DNA from: Paludibacteraceae bacterium
GTDB taxonomy: Bacteria; Bacteroidota; Bacteroidia; Bacteroidales; Paludibacteraceae
Assembly: GCA_017646225.1 (NCBI GenBank)
Contig: JAGCMZ010000056.1
Coordinates: 1 to 8,154, forward strand
DNA: 8,154 nucleotides
Direction of reading: 5' to 3'
In this document: piece by piece, positions 1-5,284 of the stretch
Layout of the letters: each line of letters begins with the position of its first letter
Numbering within the stretch: position 1 is the first letter of the stretch
Position numbers and translations under genes: made by a program
The notes under the pieces: model-generated
The model's database searches: none
What the model was told of the DNA's origin: nothing
The model's input: only the letters and a program-made list of their open reading frames with translations

Positions 1-39
1 ACGAAATTACCTGGTACAACCTAGAATCGTCGAATGCTA
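1..39 (+). repeat. Exact direct repeat, copy A (matches 514-552)
   Basis: Bases 1-39 are identical to 514-552, an offset of 513 bp or exactly 171 codons (two protein units). They encode EITWYNLESSNA in both places. The match runs into the left edge of the window, so the true repeat may be longer. Confidence 0.9.
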
Positions 40-1598
40 GTTTATCGGGTATCTATGTAGATTACGAACTAATTGATGGATTTGATCCTGCACGTTTGGA
101 ATACGATTACGTATTGCCATACGGTACTACCGAAATGCCAGAAGTTTCTTACGAAGCGGGCGATAATTGGCAAACCATTGCAACCAACAGCGGTGGTATT
201 AGAGGTAACTACACCATTCACGTAGTAGCCGAAGACGGTATCAACGAACAAACCTATATCATCCACTTCAGTGTGGCTAAATCGACCAATGCTTTGTTGC
301 AAGACATCTTGGTAGACGGTGTTTCGTTGCCAAACTTCGACTCGGAAGTATTTACTTATAAAGTGGCGCTTCCATACGGCGAAACCGTAGTTCCTACCAT
401 CGAAGGGGTTGCTGCTATGGAAACTCAAATCATCGATGAGGTACAAGCTGCATCGGTAGCAGAAAAATCGACCATTACGGTTACTGCCGAAGATGGTATC
501 ACACAAAAAGTGTACGAAATTACCTGGTACAACCTAGAATCGTCGAATGCTAAACTAGAGATGATTTATTTGGATGGTGAACCTTTGGCAGAATTCGATA
601 AGAATGTGAGCGATTATACGGTAACACTTCCATACGGAACTACCGCGTTGCCAGAAGTTACCTGGACCAATGGCGATGCCGATCAAACTGCCGAACTTAC
701 CATGGATGGTATGATTGCTACCATTACCGTAGAAGCACAAGACGGCACTCCTGGCGAATACATTTTGTACTTTGTTATCGAGAAATCGAGCGAAAACCGT
801 TTGAAGAATATCTATATTAATGGTGAGCCTTTGCAAGACTTTGATCCAGAAGTGGTAGAATATGCAATTGAATACCCAACGGGTACTCCTGTATCGGCGG
901 TGCCAACACTAGAGGATATTACTTACGACGTGTTCGATCCAATTGAAACCGTTACCCTAATGAACGATGGTATGGTATTGATGTTGCGTGTTATGGCAGA
1001 AAACGGCGATATTAGAACGTACGTAATTGCTCAAAGCATTGCTCTTTCTACCAACAGTTACTTGGAAGATATTCTAATCAACGGCGAATCGTTGCCAGGA
1101 TTTAGCCCAGAACAATTGGAATACACCTACATGTTGCCATTTGGTTCGTCGGCTGTGCCAGAAGATATTGTTTACGTAAGCAACGATACTACCCAAACCG
1201 TGGTACTATCTATCAACCAATTGGGTATGCCTACCGAAATATTTGTTACTGCCGAAGATGGTAGCAAATCGGTATACCGCATCCACTTTATGGTAGACGA
1301 GTTTGACCCAACTACAACACCAGGGGCAGATAATGTTTGTATCACTAGCTTGCCCGATGGTAGTTGGAAATTTACCACCAATTGTAGCAACGTAGTGCTT
1401 TACTTGGTAACCTTAGATGGTAAGGTATTACTAACCGCTCCATTGGAATTGGTAGATCCAAATGTGCCTAACATTTGCAGCGACGAAGCAGAAGGCTTTG
1501 TTTACGATGCCGCTATTGACAATGTCATTGCCTACTACTTCGTGCACAATATGAAGACGGTAGTTGCGAGCGGTAAATTCAGGGTTTCGCATCAATAA
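1..1598 (+). CDS. Surface-type protein with tandem cadherin/Ig-like repeats, 5'-truncated
   Basis: The frame is open from the left edge (first full codon at base 3) to TAA at 1596-1598, so the start lies outside the window. An apparent TTG start near base 96 falls inside a repeat and is not a real start. The visible 531 residues hold five tandem units of 83-86 residues with the pattern SxNaxLxxIxVdGexLxxFdpxxxxYxxxLPYG...P...TxxAeDGxxxxYxIxF. This resembles the cadherin-like beta-sandwich and other Ig-like repeats of Bacteroidetes exported proteins. A non-repeated tail of about 98 residues (1302-1595) follows, with three Cys and the end SGKFRVSHQ; I do not recognise it, and it is not an obvious type A T9SS sorting domain. 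The role is probably structural or adhesive at the cell surface. That is inferred from the repeat architecture, since the N-terminus and any signal peptide are not visible. Confidence 0.8.
   Translation, partial: EITWYNLESSNASLSGIYVDYELIDGFDPARLEYDYVLPYGTTEMPEVSYEAGDNWQTIATNSGGIRGNYTIHVVAEDGINEQTYIIHFSVAKSTNALLQDILVDGVSLPNFDSEVFTYKVALPYGETVVPTIEGVAAMETQIIDEVQAASVAEKSTITVTAEDGITQKVYEITWYNLESSNAKLEMIYLDGEPLAEFDKNVSDYTVTLPYGTTALPEVTWTNGDADQTAELTMDGMIATITVEAQDGTPGEYILYFVIEKSSENRLKNIYINGEPLQDFDPEVVEYAIEYPTGTPVSAVPTLEDITYDVFDPIETVTLMNDGMVLMLRVMAENGDIRTYVIAQSIALSTNSYLEDILINGESLPGFSPEQLEYTYMLPFGSSAVPEDIVYVSNDTTQTVVLSINQLGMPTEIFVTAEDGSKSVYRIHFMVDEFDPTTTPGADNVCITSLPDGSWKFTTNCSNVVLYLVTLDGKVLLTAPLELVDPNVPNICSDEAEGFVYDAAIDNVIAYYFVHNMKTVVASGKFRVSHQ
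27..1301 (+). repeat. Five tandem ~85-residue protein repeats
   Basis: Aligning on the S-x-N motif that opens each unit gives approximate boundaries 27-281, 282-539, 540-788, 789-1046 and 1047-1301. The periods are about 85, 86, 83 and 86 residues. Each unit has a [DN]GE.L..F motif near its start and a TVxAEDG-like strand near its end. The turn motif is LPYG in units 1-3, drifts to YPTG in unit 4 and to LPFG in unit 5. Units 1 and 3 share near-identical opening DNA, whereas units 4 and 5 are more diverged. More units probably lie upstream of the window, because the first bases already read as the last strand of a preceding unit. Confidence 0.8.
514..552 (+). repeat. Exact direct repeat, copy B (matches 1-39)
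   Basis: This is the second copy of the 39-bp identity. It spans the end of repeat unit 2 and the start of unit 3. Downstream of 552 the two copies diverge at once, although the protein pattern stays similar. Confidence 0.9.
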
Positions 1599-1617
1599 TC
1601 TTCTGAAAATTAGCATT

Positions 1618-1651
1618 AAAAAGTCGGAAATTTTGATTTCCGACTTTTTTT
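1618..1651 (+). terminator. Rho-independent-type terminator after the repeat protein gene
   Basis: Left arm AAAAAGTCGGAAA (1618-1630) pairs perfectly with TTTCCGACTTTTT (1637-1649) over 13 bp, with a 6-base loop TTTTGA and a T run on the 3' side. It begins 20 bases after the stop codon. The A-rich left flank means it could also act on the opposite strand. Confidence 0.85.
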
Positions 1652-1661
1652 ATTATCTTTG
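1632..1661 (+). promoter_or_regulatory. Bacteroidetes-type promoter for the CotH-like gene
   Basis: TATCTTTG at 1654-1661 matches the Bacteroidetes -7 consensus TAnnTTTG exactly. A TTTG (1632-1635) lies 18 bases upstream in the place of the -33 element and sits in the loop of the preceding terminator hairpin. The start of transcription would be near 1667, giving a leader of roughly 45 bases before the ATG at 1711. Confidence 0.65.
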
Positions 1662-1710
1662 TCTGCTAAGACGTTTAAATTGTATTTATTCACACCTTAA
1701 ATTATAGCTC

Positions 1711-3588
1711 ATGAAAAAAACACTACTTGTCTTTTTAGCAGTATTCGCTGCTTTGTCTTGCTTTGCGGTGGATATTCCCAAAGGAACCATTTATTTTGAT
1801 AACTCAATTACCAAATTTGACCAAGTTAAATTTGCGTATGGCAAACGCGATACAAAAGGAACCGTTCTTGTTAGTATGAAAGACGAAGGTAACGACGTGT
1901 GGTCGTATACCGTACCTACTACCGTGCGAAGCATGTATCGTTATATTTTCTTGGAAACAACGTTAGAAGACGGTACACATAACTACAACTTTAATGATTT
2001 TAAAGATATGGTTGCCGGTGAACGTGGTGAAATTAGAACGGCAACTACCGATCAAGTCATTACGCCCGATTATATCTTTGTTCCCGAAAATAATACCAGT
2101 CGAAATTGGTACCAAGGTACATGGAAAAGCAGATCGGGAGGTTCTGATACTCCTAGCGATGAACCCGAATTGCCAAAAGCCAACTGTAATCCTCACTCGG
2201 CAACCGTACCTGTATTTTATTTAAATACCGAAGGCAAAGCTCCTATTGTATCGAAAGAAGAATACCTAAACGGAACACTTTACATCGATGCTTTGCAAAA
2301 CGAAGGATACTCATCGGCAGGTAGTGCTGCATCGCCCATCGTTACCGAAGTAAAAGGTAGAGGTAACTGGACATGGCGTGGTTTTGATAAAAAACCTTAT
2401 CGTATTAAAATGGATAAAAAAGCGTCGCTTTTAAACATGACCACCGATAAAAGCTATACCCTTTTGGCACATGCCGACGATAACTATGGTTTCTTGCGCA
2501 ATACCTCTGGTTTTGCATTGAGCCGCTACTTTGGATTGGTGTATACTCCTACTCACGAACCTGTTGAATTGTTCTTGAACGGCGAGTACAGAGGTTTGTA
2601 TTTCTTAACCGATCACATCAAAGTATCATCGAACCGCGTAAACATCACCGAACAAGATGACAATGAAACCAATTCGGATAACATTACCGGTGGTTGGTTG
2701 CTAGAAATTGACAACTACGACGAAGACCCACACATTACCATTGAAAAACCCGATGGCGAAGAAATGTGGTTTACGTACAAATCGCCCGAAGAATTGTCGT
2801 ACCAACAAGAAATGTACATTACCAATTTCCTTCAAACAGTAACCAATGCTATTTATGCCGAAGATAAAAATAGCACTGAATGGGAAAAATACATCGATAT
2901 GGATGCTTTGGTAAACTACTATTTGGTGTACGAAATTTTGGGCAACCGCGAAGGTTTCCACGGTAGCTGCTACATGCACAAAGACAGAGGTGCCGATACC
3001 AAATTGGTATTTGGACCCGTTTGGGACTTTGGTAATACATTGTGGGATATGAGCGATACCTTTATTTACGAAGAATATCCCTACGGTATTAAGTGGATTG
3101 ACGAAATTGCCAAATTCCCTCGTTTCCAAGCAGCTGTTCGTCAACGCTGGTTAGAAAAACGTGGCGATTTGGTGCCTTACTTGCGTGGTCAGGTAAATGC
3201 CTTTATCGATAAAATTACCATGGCATCGCAATGCGATTGCAAAAAATGGCCTGAATACGGCAATGCCAATGTATTGGCTCGTCGAGATGCGTTCATGACT
3301 TTGATTAAAAACCGTTTGGCATGGTTGGATACCCAATTTGGTCACGTAGGTGTAACCGAAGAGCAAAACGAAACCTTGAGCGTATTCCCTAATCCTACTC
3401 GTGGCAATGTGCAAATTGCCTCGCAAGCTGCCGTTGAACAAGTAGAATTGTGCGATTTGTCGGGTAAAGTAATTGAAACCTTTAAAGACGGCGTTACATC
3501 GTTGCAATTGAGTGCTGCTAAAGGTACTTATCTATTAAAAGTTTACACAGCAGAAGGCGTACAAGTACGTAAAGTGATTATCTATTAA
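1711..3588 (+). CDS. Secreted CotH kinase-family protein with T9SS sorting domain
   Basis: 625 residues. Residues 1-19 form a signal peptide (KK, then a hydrophobic stretch, likely cut after CFA). Residues about 22-140 (TIYFDNS...W...Y) resemble a starch-binding, CBM26-like beta-sandwich and are followed by a Ser/Gly/Pro-rich linker to about 156. Residues about 165-545 are a CotH domain: KGRGNWTW (215-222), KKPYRIKMDKK (227-237), PVELFLNGEYRGLYFLTDHI (284-303), GGWLLEID (327-334), EILGN (408-412) and GPVWDFG (435-441). Residues about 553-625 are a type A T9SS sorting domain (VFPNPTRGNV ... LCDLSGKVI ... GTYLLKVYT ... VRKVIIY). CotH proteins in Bacillus are atypical protein kinases acting on spore-coat proteins; the substrate of exported Bacteroidetes members is not known to me. 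No Shine-Dalgarno precedes the ATG. The product is expected to cross the outer membrane and be anchored or released. Domain calls are firm; kinase activity is inferred. Confidence 0.9.
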   Translation: MKKTLLVFLAVFAALSCFAVDIPKGTIYFDNSITKFDQVKFAYGKRDTKGTVLVSMKDEGNDVWSYTVPTTVRSMYRYIFLETTLEDGTHNYNFNDFKDMVAGERGEIRTATTDQVITPDYIFVPENNTSRNWYQGTWKSRSGGSDTPSDEPELPKANCNPHSATVPVFYLNTEGKAPIVSKEEYLNGTLYIDALQNEGYSSAGSAASPIVTEVKGRGNWTWRGFDKKPYRIKMDKKASLLNMTTDKSYTLLAHADDNYGFLRNTSGFALSRYFGLVYTPTHEPVELFLNGEYRGLYFLTDHIKVSSNRVNITEQDDNETNSDNITGGWLLEIDNYDEDPHITIEKPDGEEMWFTYKSPEELSYQQEMYITNFLQTVTNAIYAEDKNSTEWEKYIDMDALVNYYLVYEILGNREGFHGSCYMHKDRGADTKLVFGPVWDFGNTLWDMSDTFIYEEYPYGIKWIDEIAKFPRFQAAVRQRWLEKRGDLVPYLRGQVNAFIDKITMASQCDCKKWPEYGNANVLARRDAFMTLIKNRLAWLDTQFGHVGVTEEQNETLSVFPNPTRGNVQIASQAAVEQVELCDLSGKVIETFKDGVTSLQLSAAKGTYLLKVYTAEGVQVRKVIIY

Positions 3589-3604
3589 GAGTAGTTTTAC
3601 TCTT
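3587..3604. terminator. Small hairpin spanning both convergent stop codons
   Basis: AAGAGTA (3587-3593) and TACTCTT (3598-3604) are a perfect 7-bp inverted repeat around a 4-base loop. It covers the end of the CotH stop and the mutY stop (3597-3599). The stem is AT-rich and no clear T tract follows on either strand, so it is at best a weak bidirectional terminator. Confidence 0.3.
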
Positions 3605-4619
3605 TACGATATTTATCAATTAAACGCGATACGGGATAGTGATTCAATTCCGTATCGCTTATTTTTTGCATGGACTCCAATAGAGCATTTTCTTGTGCGA
3701 TGTGTATCTTTACAAATCGAGCTTCGATAATTTGGTGGCTCAATACATGCTTGTAAACAGGCGATAGGTGCACAATTTCGCCATGGAGTGCCAAAACGGT
3801 GGGGTGTTGGAGTAACTCTATTTCCGATAAAGGGGCCTCTATTAGCAAAGGTTCGTACAATCCTTGCCAAATGTCTTTTTGGGTACGTTGCCCAAGGTAG
3901 GTATAGTGGTCGTTCCAAATATCCAAGTACCAAAAGAATCGTTTGCGTTGAGCGGTCTTTTTGCTCTTGATGGGCAAGATGTCAGTTTGGTGGGTTCTGT
4001 AGGCTACGCATTGTTCGGCAAAGGGGCAATCCTCGCAACGGGGCGATTGTGGCGTGCATTGTATGGCGCCAAAATCCATCATGGCTTGGTTGTATTGCGC
4101 GGGTTCGGTCTTGTCTAAATGCTCTTGTGCCAGCGTGCTGAATAATTTCTTGCCTTCGGTGCTGTCAATAGGCGTATCGATGCCCAATATACGCGACAAA
4201 ACCCGGTATACATTGCCATCTACCACTGCGTAGGGGGCATTGCTAGCAAAAGAGGCAATGGCAGCAGCGGTATACGCTCCAATGCCAGGCAGCGATAGCA
4301 AGGTGTTGTATTCTGTAGGGAATAGACCGTTGTATTGTTCAACTACCATTTTAGCTGCTTTGTGCATGTTGCGGGCCCTGGAGTAGTAACCCAACCCTTG
4401 CCATAGGCGCAATACTTCGGTTTCGGAAGCACCTGCCAGGTGCTGAACCGTTGGGAAAGCTTGCGTAAAACGGTAAAAATAGTCCATCCCCTGTGCTACG
4501 CGGGTTTGTTGCAAGATGATTTCGGATACCCAAATGGTATAGGCATCAGTGGTTTCGCGCCATGGCAAATGGCGCTTGTTTTCTTGATACCATATTAATA
4601 ATAGGGAACTTAGATTCAT
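3597..4619 (-). CDS. mutY: Adenine DNA glycosylase MutY
   Basis: 340 residues from the ATG at 4617-4619. Removes A mispaired with 8-oxoG or G in base-excision repair. The N-terminal HhH-GPD domain has SEIILQQTRV with catalytic Glu33 (E. coli Glu37 equivalent), GLGYYSRARN (76-85), the hairpin LPGIGAYTAAA (110-120) and VDGNVYRVLSR with catalytic Asp134 (E. coli Asp138 equivalent). A 4Fe-4S loop follows as C188-x6-C195-x2-C198-x5-C204. Residues about 215-340 form the NUDIX-like 8-oxoG recognition domain, including HVLSHQII (291-298), which matches the FSH-type motif. The frame stays open upstream to an ATG near 4793, but the extra 58 residues are low-complexity and would overlap the HU start; MNLSSLLLIWYQ is where MutY homology begins. 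It is convergent with the CotH gene (8 bp apart) and divergent from HU. All key residues are present. Confidence 0.96.
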   Translation of the reverse strand: MNLSSLLLIWYQENKRHLPWRETTDAYTIWVSEIILQQTRVAQGMDYFYRFTQAFPTVQHLAGASETEVLRLWQGLGYYSRARNMHKAAKMVVEQYNGLFPTEYNTLLSLPGIGAYTAAAIASFASNAPYAVVDGNVYRVLSRILGIDTPIDSTEGKKLFSTLAQEHLDKTEPAQYNQAMMDFGAIQCTPQSPRCEDCPFAEQCVAYRTHQTDILPIKSKKTAQRKRFFWYLDIWNDHYTYLGQRTQKDIWQGLYEPLLIEAPLSEIELLQHPTVLALHGEIVHLSPVYKHVLSHQIIEARFVKIHIAQENALLESMQKISDTELNHYPVSRLIDKYRKE

Positions 4620-4622
4620 CTT

Positions 4623-4636
4623 TACAATGCATTGTA
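4623..4636. promoter_or_regulatory. 14-bp perfect palindrome upstream of mutY
   Basis: TACAATGCATTGTA is a perfect palindrome three bases upstream of the mutY start codon, on the mutY leader side of the divergent mutY/HU region. It is flanked by the looser inverted pair TTTACA (4621-4626) and TGTAAA (4640-4645). It could be a repressor operator or a small hairpin in the mutY leader. Its function is unknown. Confidence 0.4.
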
Positions 4637-4652
4637 CGATGTAAAAGTACGG

Positions 4653-4659
4653 CAAAATA
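4653..4659 (-). promoter_or_regulatory. mutY: Possible mutY -7 element
   Basis: Read on the - strand this is TATTTTG, one base short of the TAnnTTTG spacing. It lies 34 bases upstream of the mutY ATG. No clear -33 TTTG sits at the right distance, so this is a weak call. Confidence 0.25.
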
Positions 4660-4695
4660 TCGAAATTGAAAAAAAATAATTTTTCTTTGTTGAAA

Positions 4696-4728
4696 TTGTG
4701 GTGGTTATAAAGAAAAACACTATATTTG
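4696..4728 (+). promoter_or_regulatory. hup: Bacteroidetes-type promoter for HU
   Basis: TATATTTG (4721-4728) is an exact TAnnTTTG -7 box followed by CA. TTG at 4696-4698, 22 bases upstream, is the best -33 candidate. Transcription would start near 4735, giving a leader of about 50 bases. Confidence 0.7.
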
Positions 4729-4734
4729 CACTCT

Positions 4735-4763
4735 GTTTGTAAAAACGGAAATTTGTTTGTAAA
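4735..4763 (+). repeat. Pair of 9-bp direct repeats in the HU leader
   Basis: GTTTGTAAA occurs at 4735-4743 and again at 4755-4763, exactly 20 bp apart start to start (about two helical turns). It lies immediately downstream of the HU -7 box, so it could be a protein binding site or a leader RNA element. No function is known to me. Confidence 0.5.
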
Positions 4764-4786
4764 TAACTGATAAAAAAATACATAAT

Positions 4787-5065
4787 ATGACAAAAGCTGA
4801 AATTGTAAACGAAATTGCTAGCCAAACAGGCATCGATAAAGAAGATGTTCTAAAAGTGGTTGAAGGATTTATGGCGCAAGTTAAAAATTCTTTGTCGGCT
4901 AATGAGAATGTTTATTTGCGTGGTTTTGGTAGCTTTATTGTAAAAGAAAGAAAGCAAAAAGTGGCACGTAATATTTCTAAAAATATTACCATTACCATTC
5001 CTGCTCACAACATTCCTTCTTTTAAACCTGCTAAAACTTTTGTAGAAGCAGTTAAAAACGCATAA
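4787..5065 (+). CDS. hup: HU-family nucleoid DNA-binding protein
   Basis: 92 residues, the usual HU/IHF length. It binds and bends DNA as a dimer in the nucleoid. The helical half MTKAEIVNEIASQTGIDKED (1-20) is followed by the beta-arm region: the signature GFGSFIVKERKQKVARNISK, and then IPAHNIPSFKPAKTF, where the DNA-intercalating Pro of the arm is expected. The C-terminal VEAVKNA closes the fold. The ATG at 4787 follows a good Bacteroidetes promoter and has no Shine-Dalgarno. The stop is 27 bp before the tiny basic ORF at 5093, so the two are probably co-transcribed up to the terminator at 5211-5248. HU alpha/beta and IHF cannot be told apart from sequence alone, but the type is that commonly annotated as HU in Bacteroidetes. 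Confidence 0.95.
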   Translation: MTKAEIVNEIASQTGIDKEDVLKVVEGFMAQVKNSLSANENVYLRGFGSFIVKERKQKVARNISKNITITIPAHNIPSFKPAKTFVEAVKNA

Positions 5066-5092
5066 TTATAAACAAATTTAATACATACAACT

Positions 5093-5185
5093 ATGCCAAG
5101 CGGAAAGAAAAGAAAAAGACATAAAATGTCTACTCACAAACGTAAAAAGAGACTTAGAAAAGACCGTCACAAAAAGAAAAAATAA
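5093..5185 (+). CDS. 30-residue very basic peptide, probably ribosome-associated
   Basis: ATG at 5093 and TAA at 5183-5185 give 30 residues: MPSGKKRKRHKM, then STHKRKKRLRKD and RHKKKK. Twenty of the 30 residues are Lys, Arg or His, and there is no hydrophobic segment. The pattern KRxRHKMxxHKRKKxLRKxRHKKK is like the short proteins of Bacteroidetes annotated as AURKAIP1/COX24-domain, related to the mitochondrial small-subunit protein mS38 and bacterial bS22-type peptides. Flavobacterium ribosomes also carry a small extra protein named bL38, and I cannot tell from memory whether this is the same family. It sits 27 bp after HU and is followed directly by stem-loops, which suggests one HU-peptide transcript. 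Being a real gene is likely, because the phylum-typical sequence is intact and sits between two conserved genes. The ribosomal role is inferred. Confidence 0.8.
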   Translation: MPSGKKRKRHKMSTHKRKKRLRKDRHKKKK

Positions 5186-5208
5186 TTTCTGAGTTTTTTT
5201 GCAGAAAT
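5185..5208 (+). other. Short stem-loop just after the basic peptide gene
   Basis: ATTTCTG (5185-5191) pairs with CAGAAAT (5202-5208) over 7 bp with a 10-base, T-rich loop. It begins at the last base of the stop codon. The right arm can alternatively pair with TTTCTG at 5246-5251, which would lengthen the downstream terminator stem. Confidence 0.45.
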
Positions 5209-5210
5209 AG

Positions 5211-5248
5211 AAAGAACAAACTTAAATTTTCGCTAAGTTTGTTCTTTT
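5211..5248 (+). terminator. Strong hairpin terminator of the HU-peptide unit
   Basis: Bases 5211-5224 pair perfectly with 5234-5247 over 14 bp (AAAGAACAAACTTA with TAAGTTTGTTCTTT) around a 9-base loop, and the 3' side ends in TTTT. It separates HU and the basic peptide from rng. Confidence 0.85.
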
Positions 5249-5284
5249 CTGTATGTAGGTGTCAATTGTTATTCTCAACACAAC

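Noticed and set aside
96..98. TTG at 96 as start of the repeat protein
   Set aside because: The frame is open to the left edge and the residues before it complete the first repeat unit, so the start is outside the window.
69..506. 145-residue open frame on the - strand across the repeat region
   Set aside because: It is a mirror of the repeat-protein coding strand with no recognisable domain, an artefact of codon usage.
1..1301. Regular repeats considered as a CRISPR array or satellite DNA
   Set aside because: The period is about 255 bp, in phase with codons, and the units are diverged in DNA but conserved in protein, so this is a coding tandem repeat.
1756..1761. Cys17 of the CotH-like protein as a lipoprotein attachment site
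   Set aside because: The preceding A-L-S does not fit the usual lipobox well, and a T9SS sorting tail normally goes with signal peptidase I cleavage. CFA before VD gives a good SPI site.
2701..3144. 147-residue open frame on the - strand inside the CotH gene
   Set aside because: It is antisense to well-conserved CotH motifs, low-complexity in Phe/Val/Ile, and shows no family resemblance or promoter.
4620..4793. N-terminal extension of mutY by 58 residues to an ATG near 4793
   Set aside because: The extra residues are Phe/Tyr/Asn-rich translation of an AT-rich intergenic region. They would cover the HU promoter and overlap the HU start. MutY homology begins at the ATG at 4617-4619.
5249..5284. 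A promoter for rng
   Set aside because: No TAnnTTTG box with a TTTG at the right spacing was found between the terminator and the GTG, so none is annotated.
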